A DNA stretch of 64,000 nt, from positions 106,932,638 through 106,996,637 of the forward strand of contig OV884014.1 in the NCBI GenBank assembly GCA_930367205.1, given 5' to 3'. A program made the position numbers and the translations under genes. Of the stretch, positions 40,716 to 53,600 are shown in pieces. Each line of letters begins with the position of its first letter. Position 1 is the stretch's first letter. The notes under the pieces are model-generated. The model did not search any database. It had not been told where the DNA came from and saw nothing but the letters and a program-made list of their open reading frames with translations. The DNA is from Acanthosoma haemorrhoidale. Taxonomy: Eukaryota > Arthropoda > Insecta > Hemiptera > Acanthosomatidae.

Positions 40716-42409
40716 ATGAGTATTAGAAAAAGAAGACAAATTTATGAATCGGACGAGGAAAGCACTACTAATTCAAGATTGCTAAACACTAAGAAGAGAA
40801 TTAGAATTTTGGAATTAATTGATTCAACGACCAACGAAGACGATGCTACTAATTTTAATACTAATTAATCACATTATGAAAATAATGATCAGAAGATAAG
40901 GAAAAGTATAAGAAATAAAAAAAAATATTATACAAAAACTGGAAATATTATTCCTGCTAAGAAATTCGAAAATAAGGATTTCATACGTAAGAAAGTGTGC
41001 AAGATTCGCAAATATTACAGAGAGTGATCCAATATCCTGTATTAATTTATTTGGGAAATGGGAGATTTTAAGAAACAAAATACATTCTTGTGCGCATTTA
41101 CTCCGCGTACGCTGGCCAATAAAAAGAAGACGAGGTAGAAATTTTAAGAGATCAGCCAGAGATTGTAGTTGTAAATACTTTTTTAATATGGAAAAAGAAA
41201 GCATTGCAGTATGTAAAAAGTTCTTTACAGAAACATTTGATATAACTATAGGCAGACTACATAGGGCTCTCAAAGCAACGGTAATAGGAAAAGACTTAGG
41301 TGGGAAAATGAAAGGATCTTGCAGAAAGAGTAATGAGAAACTAGTGGATGCCGTAAAAGATCATATAAAACATTTCCCACGCTATGAAAGCCATTACACG
41401 CCTTCTGAAAATCAAAACAGAAAATACCTGAGTTCTGATTTCAACTTAAGAAAAATGTACAACTTGTATGTCAAAAAAGGAAATATAAAGGAACATTTTT
41501 AAGAATAATTTTAATTCAAGTTTTCATCACCCACATAAAGATACATGAGAAAAATGCGATTTCCTAAATATGAAAATTAAAGTTACCGAAGACCTTAATG
41601 AAGAAAGCAGCCTTTAAGAAGAACATAGCATACATTTAAGCAATGCAGAACTGGCTCGAAAAGCTTTAAAGGAAGATGTAACTTAGCATCAACGAACCCA
41701 GATAGATATTTCCTTTGATCTACAAAAGGCACTTCCATATCCCAAATTATCAGTTTCTGTTGAATACTATCAGTGAAATATGTATGATTCTAATGAAGGT
41801 TTCCATAATTTTCTTGATAACAGAATTGATATGTATGCATGGGAGGAATCTGTAGCATCTAGAGATAAGGACGAAACAGCTTCTTGCTGACTGAAGCACA
41901 TTCAGAATGTTACAGACCAAGATCATATTGTAGCATACAGTGACATGTGTGCCGGACAGAACCGAAATATTAAGCTCCCACTGAAGTGGTTGAGGATGGT
42001 TCAATCAGCTGATAATAACATAAACCTTATTGACAACAAATTTGTATTGCATCATATCTCATCATTTCTTCCAAACGACAGAGATTTTAGAGTTGTGGAA
42101 ACAGCAATAAAGAAAACGGATCAGTTATATACTGCTCAAGGCGAAGAAAATATGTTGGATGAGGTTTAAAAGGGATGAACCGCACGAACATTTTTACAAA
42201 ACTAGTATGGAAGAAAGTGCTCCATTTAAAATAATTTTTATTTTGAAAAAAAGGAAGACCTAAAAACCTCAGGAAAATTACTCTTGCCACTGTATAAAAC
42301 TTCAAGACCTATAACAAAAGACAAATACAGCGATATGATGAGTTTACTGGCTTACATTCCACCTATTTACCATGACTACTTCACTATGCTAACTGTAAAG
42401 GAGAATTAA
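40716..42409 (+). pseudogene. DUF7869-like repeat protein relic, copy 2
   Basis: Begins MSIRKRRQIYESDEEST (40716-40868, then TAA), a basic/acidic start lost from copy 1. Later blocks follow in several frames: KRRRGRNFKRSARDC, FPRYESHYTP, DLQKALPYPK, YSDMCAGQNRNIKL and SFLPNDRDF, ending near the TAA at 42407. The TGA at 41888 is private to this copy, while two stops private to copy 1 read as sense here. So the gene was already broken at the shared stop before duplication and kept decaying separately. Confidence 0.65.
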
Positions 42410-44305
42410 GTTTAAATATATATTTTTGTTATCTTAATGGAGTTATATACATTTTACACTTGTTTATTTAAATCGCCTTTTTAATATAGCTGGAATTAAT
42501 TCTTAATAACCTTGGTTACTTTAGTATTTCAATGTTTTCATTTTACTTATTTTTTTTTTACATTGGAAATCCATTTGAGTAAAGCTAATTTCTATAAAAA
42601 TATGGACTTTAATTTACTCTTGTTTTTATTTCTTATAATATGTTATTTTTGAAGGTGGAATAAGTCCATTTGGAGCTAAAAACATCGTTTATTTATGAAG
42701 TATAAGATATTGGTTGGGTCACCATCCAACTACCCTGTAGAATCAGAAGTGTCAACACTCCATTATGACATTTAAGCCCTGACGAGGAGGAACTGAAAGA
42801 CTCCTAAGAATGAAAAGGTAAATTTTTTCTAAGGTTCGATGTAAAGGCAATAGGACCTTTTTCTGTTTCTTCTACAACGTGAAATATTATCTCTCCATAA
42901 TGTTTACATTCCCTAAAAACAGTTAAATAGTACTTATAACAATAAAAATATGTGTACACATATAGATGTGAAATATGAAAAACTAAAACATAAATTCAAT
43001 CACCGTATGCCTAGTAATAAAAAGTTTATCAAATAGCAAATATTCTCAAATGTAAGGTTAAAAAATTGTCAAAAAAACAATATACATAAATACAAGTAGC
43101 AAATTACATTTTCGAATTTTTGACTAATAAAAAGCAACAGTCAGACATTAACGCAGACTTGTAATGTCTCAATGGTCGTCCTACATTAAACGATCTTATT
43201 GAAGCACATTTAAAAGTATATTTCTACTTCCAGATTTTCTGTAATGTCATTCCCACAGTTCACTTTAGAAAACAGATGTACGATTCTCTAACTTTATTTG
43301 TTCTTCAGCAGGTCTTTTAATTCATAATTTCGACTTAATTGGTTGTTAAGACGCTTTCTGGGAGAGCATGTTGAAATTTTATGGAATTTGGCAAAATCAT
43401 ATGGAATGCAGTCTGCTTTGGGGTTCACATTTTCCTACCTGGAGAGCTACCTGTAGGGTGCCAGGTAGGATGGCGCCAGTCAGTGCTTTACAATTTCGAC
43501 AAGCTCTCACTTAAAAAAAGTACCAAACAAAAAAAATATATGAAACAAAATATTAGTCAATTTATTCATGTTTAATTTAATATGAAATTAGTCACGTTAG
43601 TAATGCTCGGTTTTCGAGTTATTAACAGAAAAGAAAAAAAACAAACTTGTGTTTGCATTTTTTTATACTTCCAGAAAATATTTCAGGTGGCATAATTAAA
43701 ATTCATAATGAGCACCCCAAAAAACATAGTTAAGAAAATTTTAAGAACTTCTCTAAAATTTTCCAAGTAAAAATACCTTATGACTGGACTAGTCTAGTTA
43801 GTGCCTAGAAACACTAAATGATCAATATATTACAGGCCTTCATGACCTATATTCTCAGCACTGCCCTTTCATTCAAACTGTTCAAATTCACAAATTGGAT
43901 CATTTGTCAGCGATTAAGGGCACAATTGATCAGCACTGCTTACTGAAACTGCGCATCTCAGTTTCCCTAAAAACAATCACAACTTGAACTAAAGATACAG
44001 TTGTGGTATTATACAATAACCGTAATAAGGGGGTCGTTTCTACCAACTTGCATTTCCAAATAGTGGATTCATAAATAAACCATTGATCAAGAAATCGTTT
44101 ACTAATACATATTCAAACCTAATGTACTTATTTATTACGAAGTAATTGGTGTCCCCACGTGCAGGAGTGCATGGTGTTGCCATGTGGTCATGTATTGACT
44201 GACAATTCTAAGAGGTTAAAGTAAGTACTTCATTTTTTTCATGTCAGGTAAAATGTATTAATAATATACCAATTATTAAATTCACTATAAATTATTCACC
44301 ATAAG
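42410..44305. other. AT-rich non-coding stretch, copy 2
   Basis: Counterpart of 9709-11610, with the imperfect hairpin near 43437-43470. No coding feature. Confidence 0.5.
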
Positions 44306-45996
44306 AGTTCCCGCCTTGGATTCCATGATTAGATGGACATTATAAAAGTTTTATGTTGAAAAAACTGTTATTTTTATTTTCAATGTTCGTTAATATTTTG
44401 GCTCAAAATCTCTCTTAAATGAATGACATGATAAATGATATGATAAATAGCGTAATTGGAACGAAAACTTTAATTTTATAATTCCTCACATTTGACCATA
44501 TGTTTTTTTTAGTTCAGAAAATGTCTATTTTAATATCAAACATAAAAAAAGTTAAAATAATCAATTAGGCTAAATAAATAAAAACATGAGGTACAAAGAT
44601 AACATATTTTATTTATCACAAATGGTTACAAATATATACAGAGAAATAGAGATTGAGTTCTTCTAAAACCAGCTCCACTTTCCACCATTTTCTTCGAACC
44701 TCGACTTACTTACCACGTTTTGAAATTGGTTTTTGGCCTTATTAAGGTTGATTTAATCCAAAAATATATTGCATGGAGTGATTGAAAACGAATTTTCAGG
44801 GACACAGTTCATCTGACTTAAGTACAAACTACTTGACCATGAGGATTCCATCAGTAAAATTTGAAGAATTTCTGTCTAGTTTGAAGAGAAGGGACGTATA
44901 CAGTTTATGTCATTAAGTTTTATTATTTATATTTTTCCTAAATAAAAATTTATGTGCACTCCATAAAGACTTTATTAAAAACCAACAGTAAAGGTTTTTG
45001 TTTGTTTGTTTTAGACTAGATGGATTTCATATTAGCAAAATTTTATTATTATGTAAATAAATTTATTTGATTTGAATGCGGTTTTTCAGTGACTTGGTTG
45101 CCCTAAAATTAAAACTGCGTTTAATTGAGTCACGCGTTTTCATTTTCTATCATCCCACCGAGTAAGATGCTCCTCGTAAACACCATATGAGTTTAACAGC
45201 TTTCAAGAGGAAATTAAATTAAACAGTCATCGATAATAAGTGTTTTCAATGTTGTCATTCACTATCTACAGCTTTCTTTAACTTCAGAAAGTCTCTATGT
45301 TTCAAACATATGATTTCCGAATTGAAATTATAATAATCTCATAAAGAGTAGCAGATAGAAAAAATATCTGGGGTTCATCCCCTTGAAAACTGTATACAAA
45401 CGAAAATTGTAGCTCTTTCCGTTGAGAATTTCGGATACTACGAAGGAAAAATCTCGGAAATTCCATCTGTTTTTCTATCTCGACAAAAACAAATTTGAAT
45501 TGATATTGATATTTTCAAACATCAACGTCCGTACGTTTCATCGGCCAGTTCCATCAAATTTTCGGCTATACAAATTAAACATTAATTAATCTTTTACATT
45601 AATTGTTTAGAATCAAGAAATACTTTTAATAGGTTGGGCTTATATATATAATAAAGTGTAAAAGAAGGCGTACTGACGCTTTCACATGTACCTAGAAAAA
45701 GGTTGTGCTAGGTAGCAGACATAAAAGAAAGGTAGGGTAACGGAATTTTTTACCTGAGGTACTCAGCAATAGAAACTAAGAGCTGGTTTATATTCCTTTG
45801 GGTGCTTGAATTAATTCTCAGAGCACTAATATTTTACATGAAAACAAATTTAATTGGCAGTAGAGTAGGATTTTTTTAACTTGTAGTTTATTTCTAGTGG
45901 GTCTTGGTAACTACCATTACCAGCTATTACTACTCTAAAGCTAAATATAAGTTAAATTTATATTGAACATGAAATTGTTAACTTTAGCAAACATCT
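44306..45996. other. 1.69-kb segment present only in copy 2
   Basis: Replaces 44 bp of copy 1 (11611-11654). I find no long frame, terminal inverted repeat, poly(A) tail or LTR at its edges. Copy 1's 44 bp contains AAGAAATAGG twice, which could be a repair scar. Unrecognised. Confidence 0.6.
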
Positions 45997-46404
45997 CATT
46001 TCCATCCACCATGGCTCATATGAAGACTTATAAAGATAGCATGTAAGGTTTAGAGGTTTAAGTGTAAACACTGAAAAAAAAAAAAAATGACTATAACGCC
46101 TTAGGATTGAGAAAATTCTCACCTGGTACATTGCGCACGGTATTTATGGGAGATTGACCAAAGGAAATTCATATTGGGAAGGCAGGGTATATATAACATA
46201 GCTAACATTTCTTTTTGATTAACCTAAACTGATATCCCAACATACTCATATCTGAAATGCACTCCTTAAAATGTATGCTATGCAGTACAAGGAGAAAACC
46301 TCATACAAAATTGTAATTCTATTTATAATTATTAATTTTTAAAAAATAATTACTTGCAGGAGTTGAGGGAAAAAATAATTCAGTCAATATTTAACCAATT
46401 GTTT
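45997..46404. other. Non-coding stretch before R1, copy 2
   Basis: Counterpart of 11655-12065, including the LINE-like GCACTCCTTAAAATG segment. No coding feature. Confidence 0.45.
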
Positions 46405-46680
46405 TCTAAATTAGTAGTAATAGGCTGTTGTGATTAGTTTGTAGAATTGAACAATTGTATTTGAAGAGGAAAACGAAGTCATTTTAAATTAAAATTATTG
46501 TATCAATACTGTATACTCCTCTTCCACCATGAGGTGACAACCTCGTGGATTTGGGAGGTCTCTGGGCTGTTGGTAAATACTGTATGAATGAAAATTGTAA
46601 ATATGGTATTAATGAAAACATTTATCACAATCACTTATAGTCCAATAAGGGAGATTGTATTTTTATCATAATAAAGTTTT
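46405..46680 (+). repeat. Dispersed repeat R1, copy 2 promoter-side
   Basis: Counterpart of 12066-12345 with few substitutions. Confidence 0.65.
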
Positions 46681-47212
46681 TGTACATAAAAAATATAGTA
46701 TTGTACTAGTATTTTTTCATCGATTAAAACATTATTAAAAGAGTGAGTTGTGTTTCTATAGCAAATAACAAATCTATGTGGAAAATTATAATAAGGAGTT
46801 TTAGACTCTGTTCTCTCTCTAGGCATGAAATCAGCATCTTTAAGCAAAGGATTAAGCAAAAAGCAAATACAGTAGCTCAGAGATAGCAAAGCTGTTACGA
46901 ACTAGTACTGGTTGTAAATGAGAATTTCGTATCCATTTTTTAAATTTCGAATTCCACTGACGAGAAAATGCAGTGTAATAGGCAAAAATATCATTTATAA
47001 GAGCCACGTGGTTGTGTGGGACTTGGCGTCATCAGTCCTACTTTAGGAGTTTCTTTTATGCCTCTTTATAGCTTTGGAAATTAGAGATGGTTTTTTATTA
47101 TAGGGCGACCGGTGGTTCCCGATATTGCTATGCAAAATACTTCAAATATAAGACAAAATCAAGAACTAGATATTTTTTCGGAGGTTGAAAAAAAAATAAT
47201 ACACATATTTTT

Positions 47213-47290
47213 AGTAATGAAAAAAAATAGATATTTTTAGTGATGAAAAAAAATAGATATTTTAGTAATGAAAAAAAATAGATATTTTTG
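47213..47290 (+). repeat. 26-bp tandem repeat, copy 2
   Basis: Three units as in copy 1, with one G for A and one T lost in the third unit. Confidence 0.75.
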
Positions 47291-47406
47291 GTCCACCGGA
47301 TACACATCAAGTTTTCAAAAAACTCGTTGCAAAACCAAACCGACCCAGTGTTTAATAATATGAGCTACCCCTCCACCAAGAGGTAAGTGGTCTGCTACCT
47401 GTGTTC

Positions 47407-47444
47407 TTTAAAAGGGCCACCAGGTCCTTGTGCTGGTCAGTCAG
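47407..47444 (+). promoter_or_regulatory. Core promoter of the Hsp90-like gene, copy 2
   Basis: TTTAAAAG at 47407 and TCAGTC at 47437 with the same 32-nt spacing as copy 1. The bases between them are unchanged. Confidence 0.6.
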
Positions 47445-47525
47445 CCCTAGGACCTTCGAGTGCAAGCAACTCAGATCTACCCCCGTTACAACCTTGTTCT
47501 CTTCACAACTTTACATTTAGCCAAG
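47439..47525 (+). other. Hsp90: Non-coding exon 1 of the Hsp90-like gene, copy 2
   Basis: Predicted start to donor AAG|GTGAGT; identical in layout to 13095-13181. The intron runs to TTTCAG directly before the ATG at 47690. Confidence 0.6.
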
Positions 47526-47689
47526 GTGAGTTTCTTTATGCATACGCATCACATATATATTTTGTCTCAAATATTTCTATATTTTCTAATTTATCATTAC
47601 TTACTTGAATCTATACTATAATTTCTCAATTTTATACCGCTGTTGCTACTATTGTCTCTTATTAACTCGTACATTTTTGTCTATTTCAG

Positions 47690-50600
47690 ATGGTAGAAGA
47701 ATTTTGTTTGGAATTGGCCCAAGTCGAGACCTTTCCCTTCCCGGCAGAGGTTACTAGGGAAATAAATCTCATCAAAAACGCGCACTATGCGAATAAAGAC
47801 ATTTTCCTCAGGGAATTGATCTCCAACGCGTGTGATGTAAGTAAATTATTTTGGTTTATTTAGTAATTATAGCCTTTTAGGAAGTTAGGCGAAGTTTTTA
47901 ATAAAAGGATTAAAGCCCACTCGCTTACAATTAGATGCTATGTAATAAATTGAGTTCAATGAAGGGCTGTCTTGCTCAGACATTGGAAGTTTACTGGAAT
48001 AACTATTTCATTCATTTGTGATATGAAATTGTGGATTTAAAAACTCTTTTAAGATAAAGAAACAGTTTAATTTCTCTCTTAAATTATAATTTATATTGGA
48101 GTTATATTTATTATACAGTAATTAATAACCTAAACAGAGACAAATAGCTGATTAATTTTAATACTATAAAACCATCAGCTCACATTCAAAAGAAATTAAT
48201 TAAAGAAATTAAAATACAGAAAATGAATTATTGAACTAATCCTCACCCACAGACGGCTCTGCCATCTCCTTCCTGCCTGGAAGAGATCGTGGTTCTAGGA
48301 ACGTGCAGACAACAGGAATCTTCTATTCAGCTAATGCTCTCCCAGACAAACTCACGTGTTCCCAAATGTTTTTTATTTTATTTTTTTTTCCCCACTACAG
48401 TTATTTTTCTAATAAACTTTTCGTGAATCGTTAATTCAAATCCTTGAAATAATGAACGATTCTACTCAAGAGGAAGAAGTCTCAATTTAAGAAATGATTA
48501 AATTTTAATTAAAAAAAAAATTTTCTTCGTTTTTTTCCTTCTAAAACTGAACAAATTGTTTACCTAGTCAACAATATGGTTGCAGCTAAAAACTTCGCTA
48601 ATTATTCATTGCAGATAATTTAAAGTAAGGGGAAGATTTAAAAATTAGGCTAGTATTTTAGGCAATTTCAACAATTTATAAGTTATAATTGTTTATTTTT
48701 CATTAAGAATTTACTTCTAGCTGTTTTATAAATATATTTTTTCTACTTCTAGGCACTGGACAAGATCAGATTTGAATCTCTGACAGATGAAGTGAAGCTT
48801 GAGAGTGAACGGAGGCTTCATATCAGAATAATCCCAAACAAAAAGGATCGTACCCTTACCATTATTGATACGTAAGTATATTTGATTACTTAAAATTTGA
48901 ATTTATAATTATGTTTCTAGTGTATCAATGATTATTAAAACTTCACTTTAGTTTCCTCGACAAATTACAATAGCTTGATTAAAATACCCGTCTTCCATCT
49001 AATTGTCTCCTTCCCATGATTCTCGTGAGAAAACTTTTCTTCGCTAAAACTTGAATTTTATATCTGCTGAGTAATTAATTATTATTATCACAAGTAACAT
49101 TGAAGGTTACTGTATATATATATATTTTTTTTTTTAATTTCTAAATACTTAACAACGTGAAGTAGCTTTTTGTGTTTCTCTCATTTAAATACCCAATAGA
49201 AGCATTGTGGTCAATTCAAATATTCAAATTAAAGAGAAAATACTTTTTAAACACAAACATATATATATATATACATACATAGTGCGTTTATAAAGCCTCT
49301 TGCTGCAGAATCTGTCCACCAGTAAGTCAACTCTAGCTTCGTAATCCTTAACCGTGCCCACATCATATTTGTTCCGTTCAAATACTGTACTGTACTTTTC
49401 TATCAGTCTGTATATCTTAATTTTTTATATCATCTAAGTGATCTAATTTTATGTTGAACCCGTCTTCTTTGATATGTTCATTAAAATTTACTTTTTTCAT
49501 TAAAAAACACCATCAAAATATCACAACATTCGGGTCCACTCCGATTTAAAAAATAATTTTTTTTAGCTTGTCAATAAAAAAAATTTTTTTTGTTCATTTC
49601 ACTATTGATTTTACTTTCACTTTTCAGCACTTTAACAATTTTGGGTTTTTTTACAACTAAATTACAATACTAAAATGTGTCATCAAAATTTTACATGTTT
49701 CCAAAAGTAATTGTACCATACAGAGAGTTTAACATTTAATTATATTACAATAATTTTTTCATTTTCAAGTCTTAACATTGCTTGATTAAAATTATTTTCA
49801 TGATAAGATCTTAAATTAAACTCACTTCTCTAGTTTTTAGATAGACTTTAACATATTTTCACATTTGATTGTACAAATAAACATTCTAACATCGAGATAC
49901 AGTACAATAAACTTCAATTTCCAAATTTTACACGTGCCTAATTGTCATTATTTTATAATAGATTTTTCTATTAATTTTAATTGTATATATTTTTTTTTAT
50001 AGATTACTTTTTTATATTCATCCGATTACCATTAGTTCATGATAATAAAGTATAACTCTTTTTTCTTTTCTTTTTATAATTATACTCTATAGCACAAAAA
50101 GTATCCCTGAAATTGTTTTTAAAATCTTTCCATTTGTTTATTTTTATGTTGTTCCAACTATACTCGCAAAAAGGGTTTTAACTAAATTGATTTGAAAGTT
50201 TGAGTTCCAATTCAAACTTTTAACTATTGTACTTTTAATTTACTTATAATTTCTACCGGGTCAGATTTTTCAAATTGAAGTTCTAACTTATTCTTACTAC
50301 CTTTTACACGTATTATATCACGATCAATCATTGGTTTAGGTTCACTAGAGTTACTTGTTGTTTTCATTGATTTTTGTTCCATTATACTATTTATAACCTC
50401 CACTTCCTTCTCCTTTCTACTAACTTTATTATTATTTTCCTTTTTTATTTGTACCTAAATCATTTTTAATTAATTTTTGTTCATAATATAAGAGTTTATT
50501 TTTGGTTTCTAAGTTATCTTCTTTAAAATCCGTTTTTTTCTTTTCTAGTTCCGTTTCAAAAACATGCATTTTTTTATCAATTGTTATATTAAATTCTTTG

Positions 50601-53600
50601 AAAGAGTTTCGTAACCCTTGCTCAATACTCTCGAATCTGTTGTCAATTTTTTCGAATCTATTGTCAATTTGTACGAATTTTTCGTTAATTTGTTCTTTAA
50701 TACTACGTGTATTTTCGTTATTAGTTTCCGCCATTAACCTAAACATCTTTTCCATCTTACTCTTCTCCTGGCTTGACTCTTTAAAACTAAAATTTTGATT
50801 ATTATTTGATACGCTCGGATTTACACGTGGTTGCCTTTTGTTACCCTCATTCTCTTTATGCTCCACATATCTATTAATTATTCTTTGCTCATCTTGGATC
50901 AATATTGACACTACGCTTATCGTTTTCCGTGACACACTTTTATCCAATCAATCCTTTAACTAGATTTCCTTATTAACACGTCTTTATGTCAGGCGTCAAA
51001 TATTACGTTTTTATATATTTTTTATATAATTTATTTTATTTAACTTTATCTTTATCTTAAGGTTCTGTTAATAAAAATAGGAAACTTCTGGTAAAAGGAA
51101 AAATTGTTTATTTACAAATTGATTTAAAAATTTAATATACATTTGAACTACAAACGTATTAAAATAACATTATTAAAAACTAAAGGTAAATTGTACCTTA
51201 ATTACTACGCGGCTGGCCAGCCTTTCTTTCTTGTGCTTTCTTCGATGCGTCGACTTCTTTGGTCATTAATATCAAATTCACATTTGTCAATTTTTATTTT
51301 CATAAAAAGTTGTTTATTTATACAGGCTGTCTTTTTTCCTGATACTGATATAATGTTGGTTTTAGTCAATGGTAACAGTTTCAAATTTTTAAATTTTGAT
51401 TTATTTTTTTCAAAAAATTTTTTATTCATTACAGAAATTTCGGCTCCTGTATCAATTAGTACTTGATTATTAATCTGGCCAAAATTAATATTTATTATTG
51501 GACATTTATTATTTTTGACAACTCTCTACATTGGTTCATCAATAACAAATTATCTTCAAAAAGGTTATTTACTACATAATCTTCATTACCAAATTCATAT
51601 AGTCAGTTTATTTCATTTTGTATGGGGTTCTGCTGTACCATCGCGTGTGTTGTCAAATTAATTTTTTGTGTCAACGTATCATTTTTATTTCCAATAATGT
51701 CGAAATTAGATTGATTATTATTATTCTGCATTTCAATTCTATTACATTGAATTTGTTGTTCAATTATTTTGTCATTTTGTTCAAATTCCTCATCTTGTCT
51801 CATTTCCTCTTTACCCTGACCATAATTCTTTTGGTAATAGGGTCTTCTGTCAAATTTTGTTTCTCTATTTGTAAACCCGCTTTTAAATCCCGATTGTTGT
51901 CTATTTTCAAATTGGTTTTGACTATTACCATTTTTAAAATTACTGCTTTGATATTGCCTAAATTTGTTTCTATTTTCCCCATTATAATTCTGATATGGTC
52001 TGCTGAATCGACCATTTTGTCTGTCATTTGTTTGTCTATTTTGATAATACGCATCTTTTTTATCTTGCTCAAAATTATTATCTTGCCCGTTGTTATAATG
52101 GTTTGATTTATTATTGATCTGTTGATTTATTTGTGGACAATTTACAAAGTTATAATTTAATCCGTTACTTTGGAGATTACCATTTTTTAATTCTTTAATT
52201 ATTTGGTGTTTTTTGAACATTCTTAAAATGTTGAATAATTCAACCACTTTTTCAACTTTTCGGTTAATGCAAAGGTTATAGACCGATTGACCAAAATGTC
52301 TTGTGAACATTTGACAAGTGGATTCTTCATTTAAAATATCCATTGTTATAATACGTGTAGAGAATTCTGATAAATATTCTTGTGGATTTAAATATGTGAA
52401 ATTTAAATAACTACCATTTAATATCGAAATCAAGTATTCTTTATAATCCTTACCACAAAAAACATCCCTGAAATTACTTTCAAAATCCTCCCATTTATCA
52501 AACTTCATTTTGTTCATATTGAACCAGCAAAAGGGAATTTCACTTAAATGAGCTGAAAATTCAAATTCTAATTTATTCCAATTCAAACTTTTATTTATTG
52601 TATTTTTGATTTTATTTAAAAATTCAACCGGGTTTAGATTTTTTAAAATTTTGAAATTCTAATTTATTATTACTACTTATTACTTGTATTATCTCATTGT
52701 TAATTACTAAATTAGATTCACCTGAGTTACTTGACAATTTACTTGTATTTTCCTCCATTTTATTTCTTAAATCTTCCACTTCTTTCTCTATTTTATTACT
52801 TTTATCGATACTTTCTTTTTTATAAGCTCCTAATTCTGTAATAGTTTTTTGTTCATGAATTACGAATTTTTCGCTCATCCATGCTACTTGTTCATCAAAT
52901 TTATTCTCCGTTTCTAACTTATATTCTTTTAAATCGGTTTCTTGATATCCTATTTCCGTTTCCAAAAGATGCAATTTTTTATCAAATTTTATATTAAAAT
53001 CTATGAAAGAGTTTTGTAACCCTTGCTCAATGCTCTCGAATCTATTATCAAATTTTTCATCTGCCAATTTATCGATTTTATTTGATAATTGTAATAAATT
53101 TTGTTTATTTTCTTGTTTTAATTCTTTAAAATTTTGTTTCTTTTCTTGTTTTAATTGTAATAATAAATTTGTTTCAAGTTTTAAATTATTTTGTTCACTT
53201 TTTTGTTTTAATTCTAATAAATTTTGTTTATTTTCTTCTTTTATTTGTTTAAAATTTTCTACCATTAATTTTAATATATTTTCCATCTTATTCTCCTCTG
53301 GACTTGATTCATTTAAACTAAAATTTTGATCATTGTTTGATACCGGACTATCAAGTGATTGCCTTTTGCTAACCTCATTTTCTTTATTATCTACGTATCT
53401 ATTTATTATAGTTTGCTCATTTGGATCAATATTGACACTATGCTTATCTTTTTCCATGACTGAAATTAACAATATGAATCTTAATCACAAATACAATTTT
53501 TAACCTAATCTTTAAATCAAATTTGAACACAATTTTCGTGACACTATCTAAACAATCCTTTAGCCAGATTTCTTCGTTATCGGTCCTTACGTTGGGCGTC

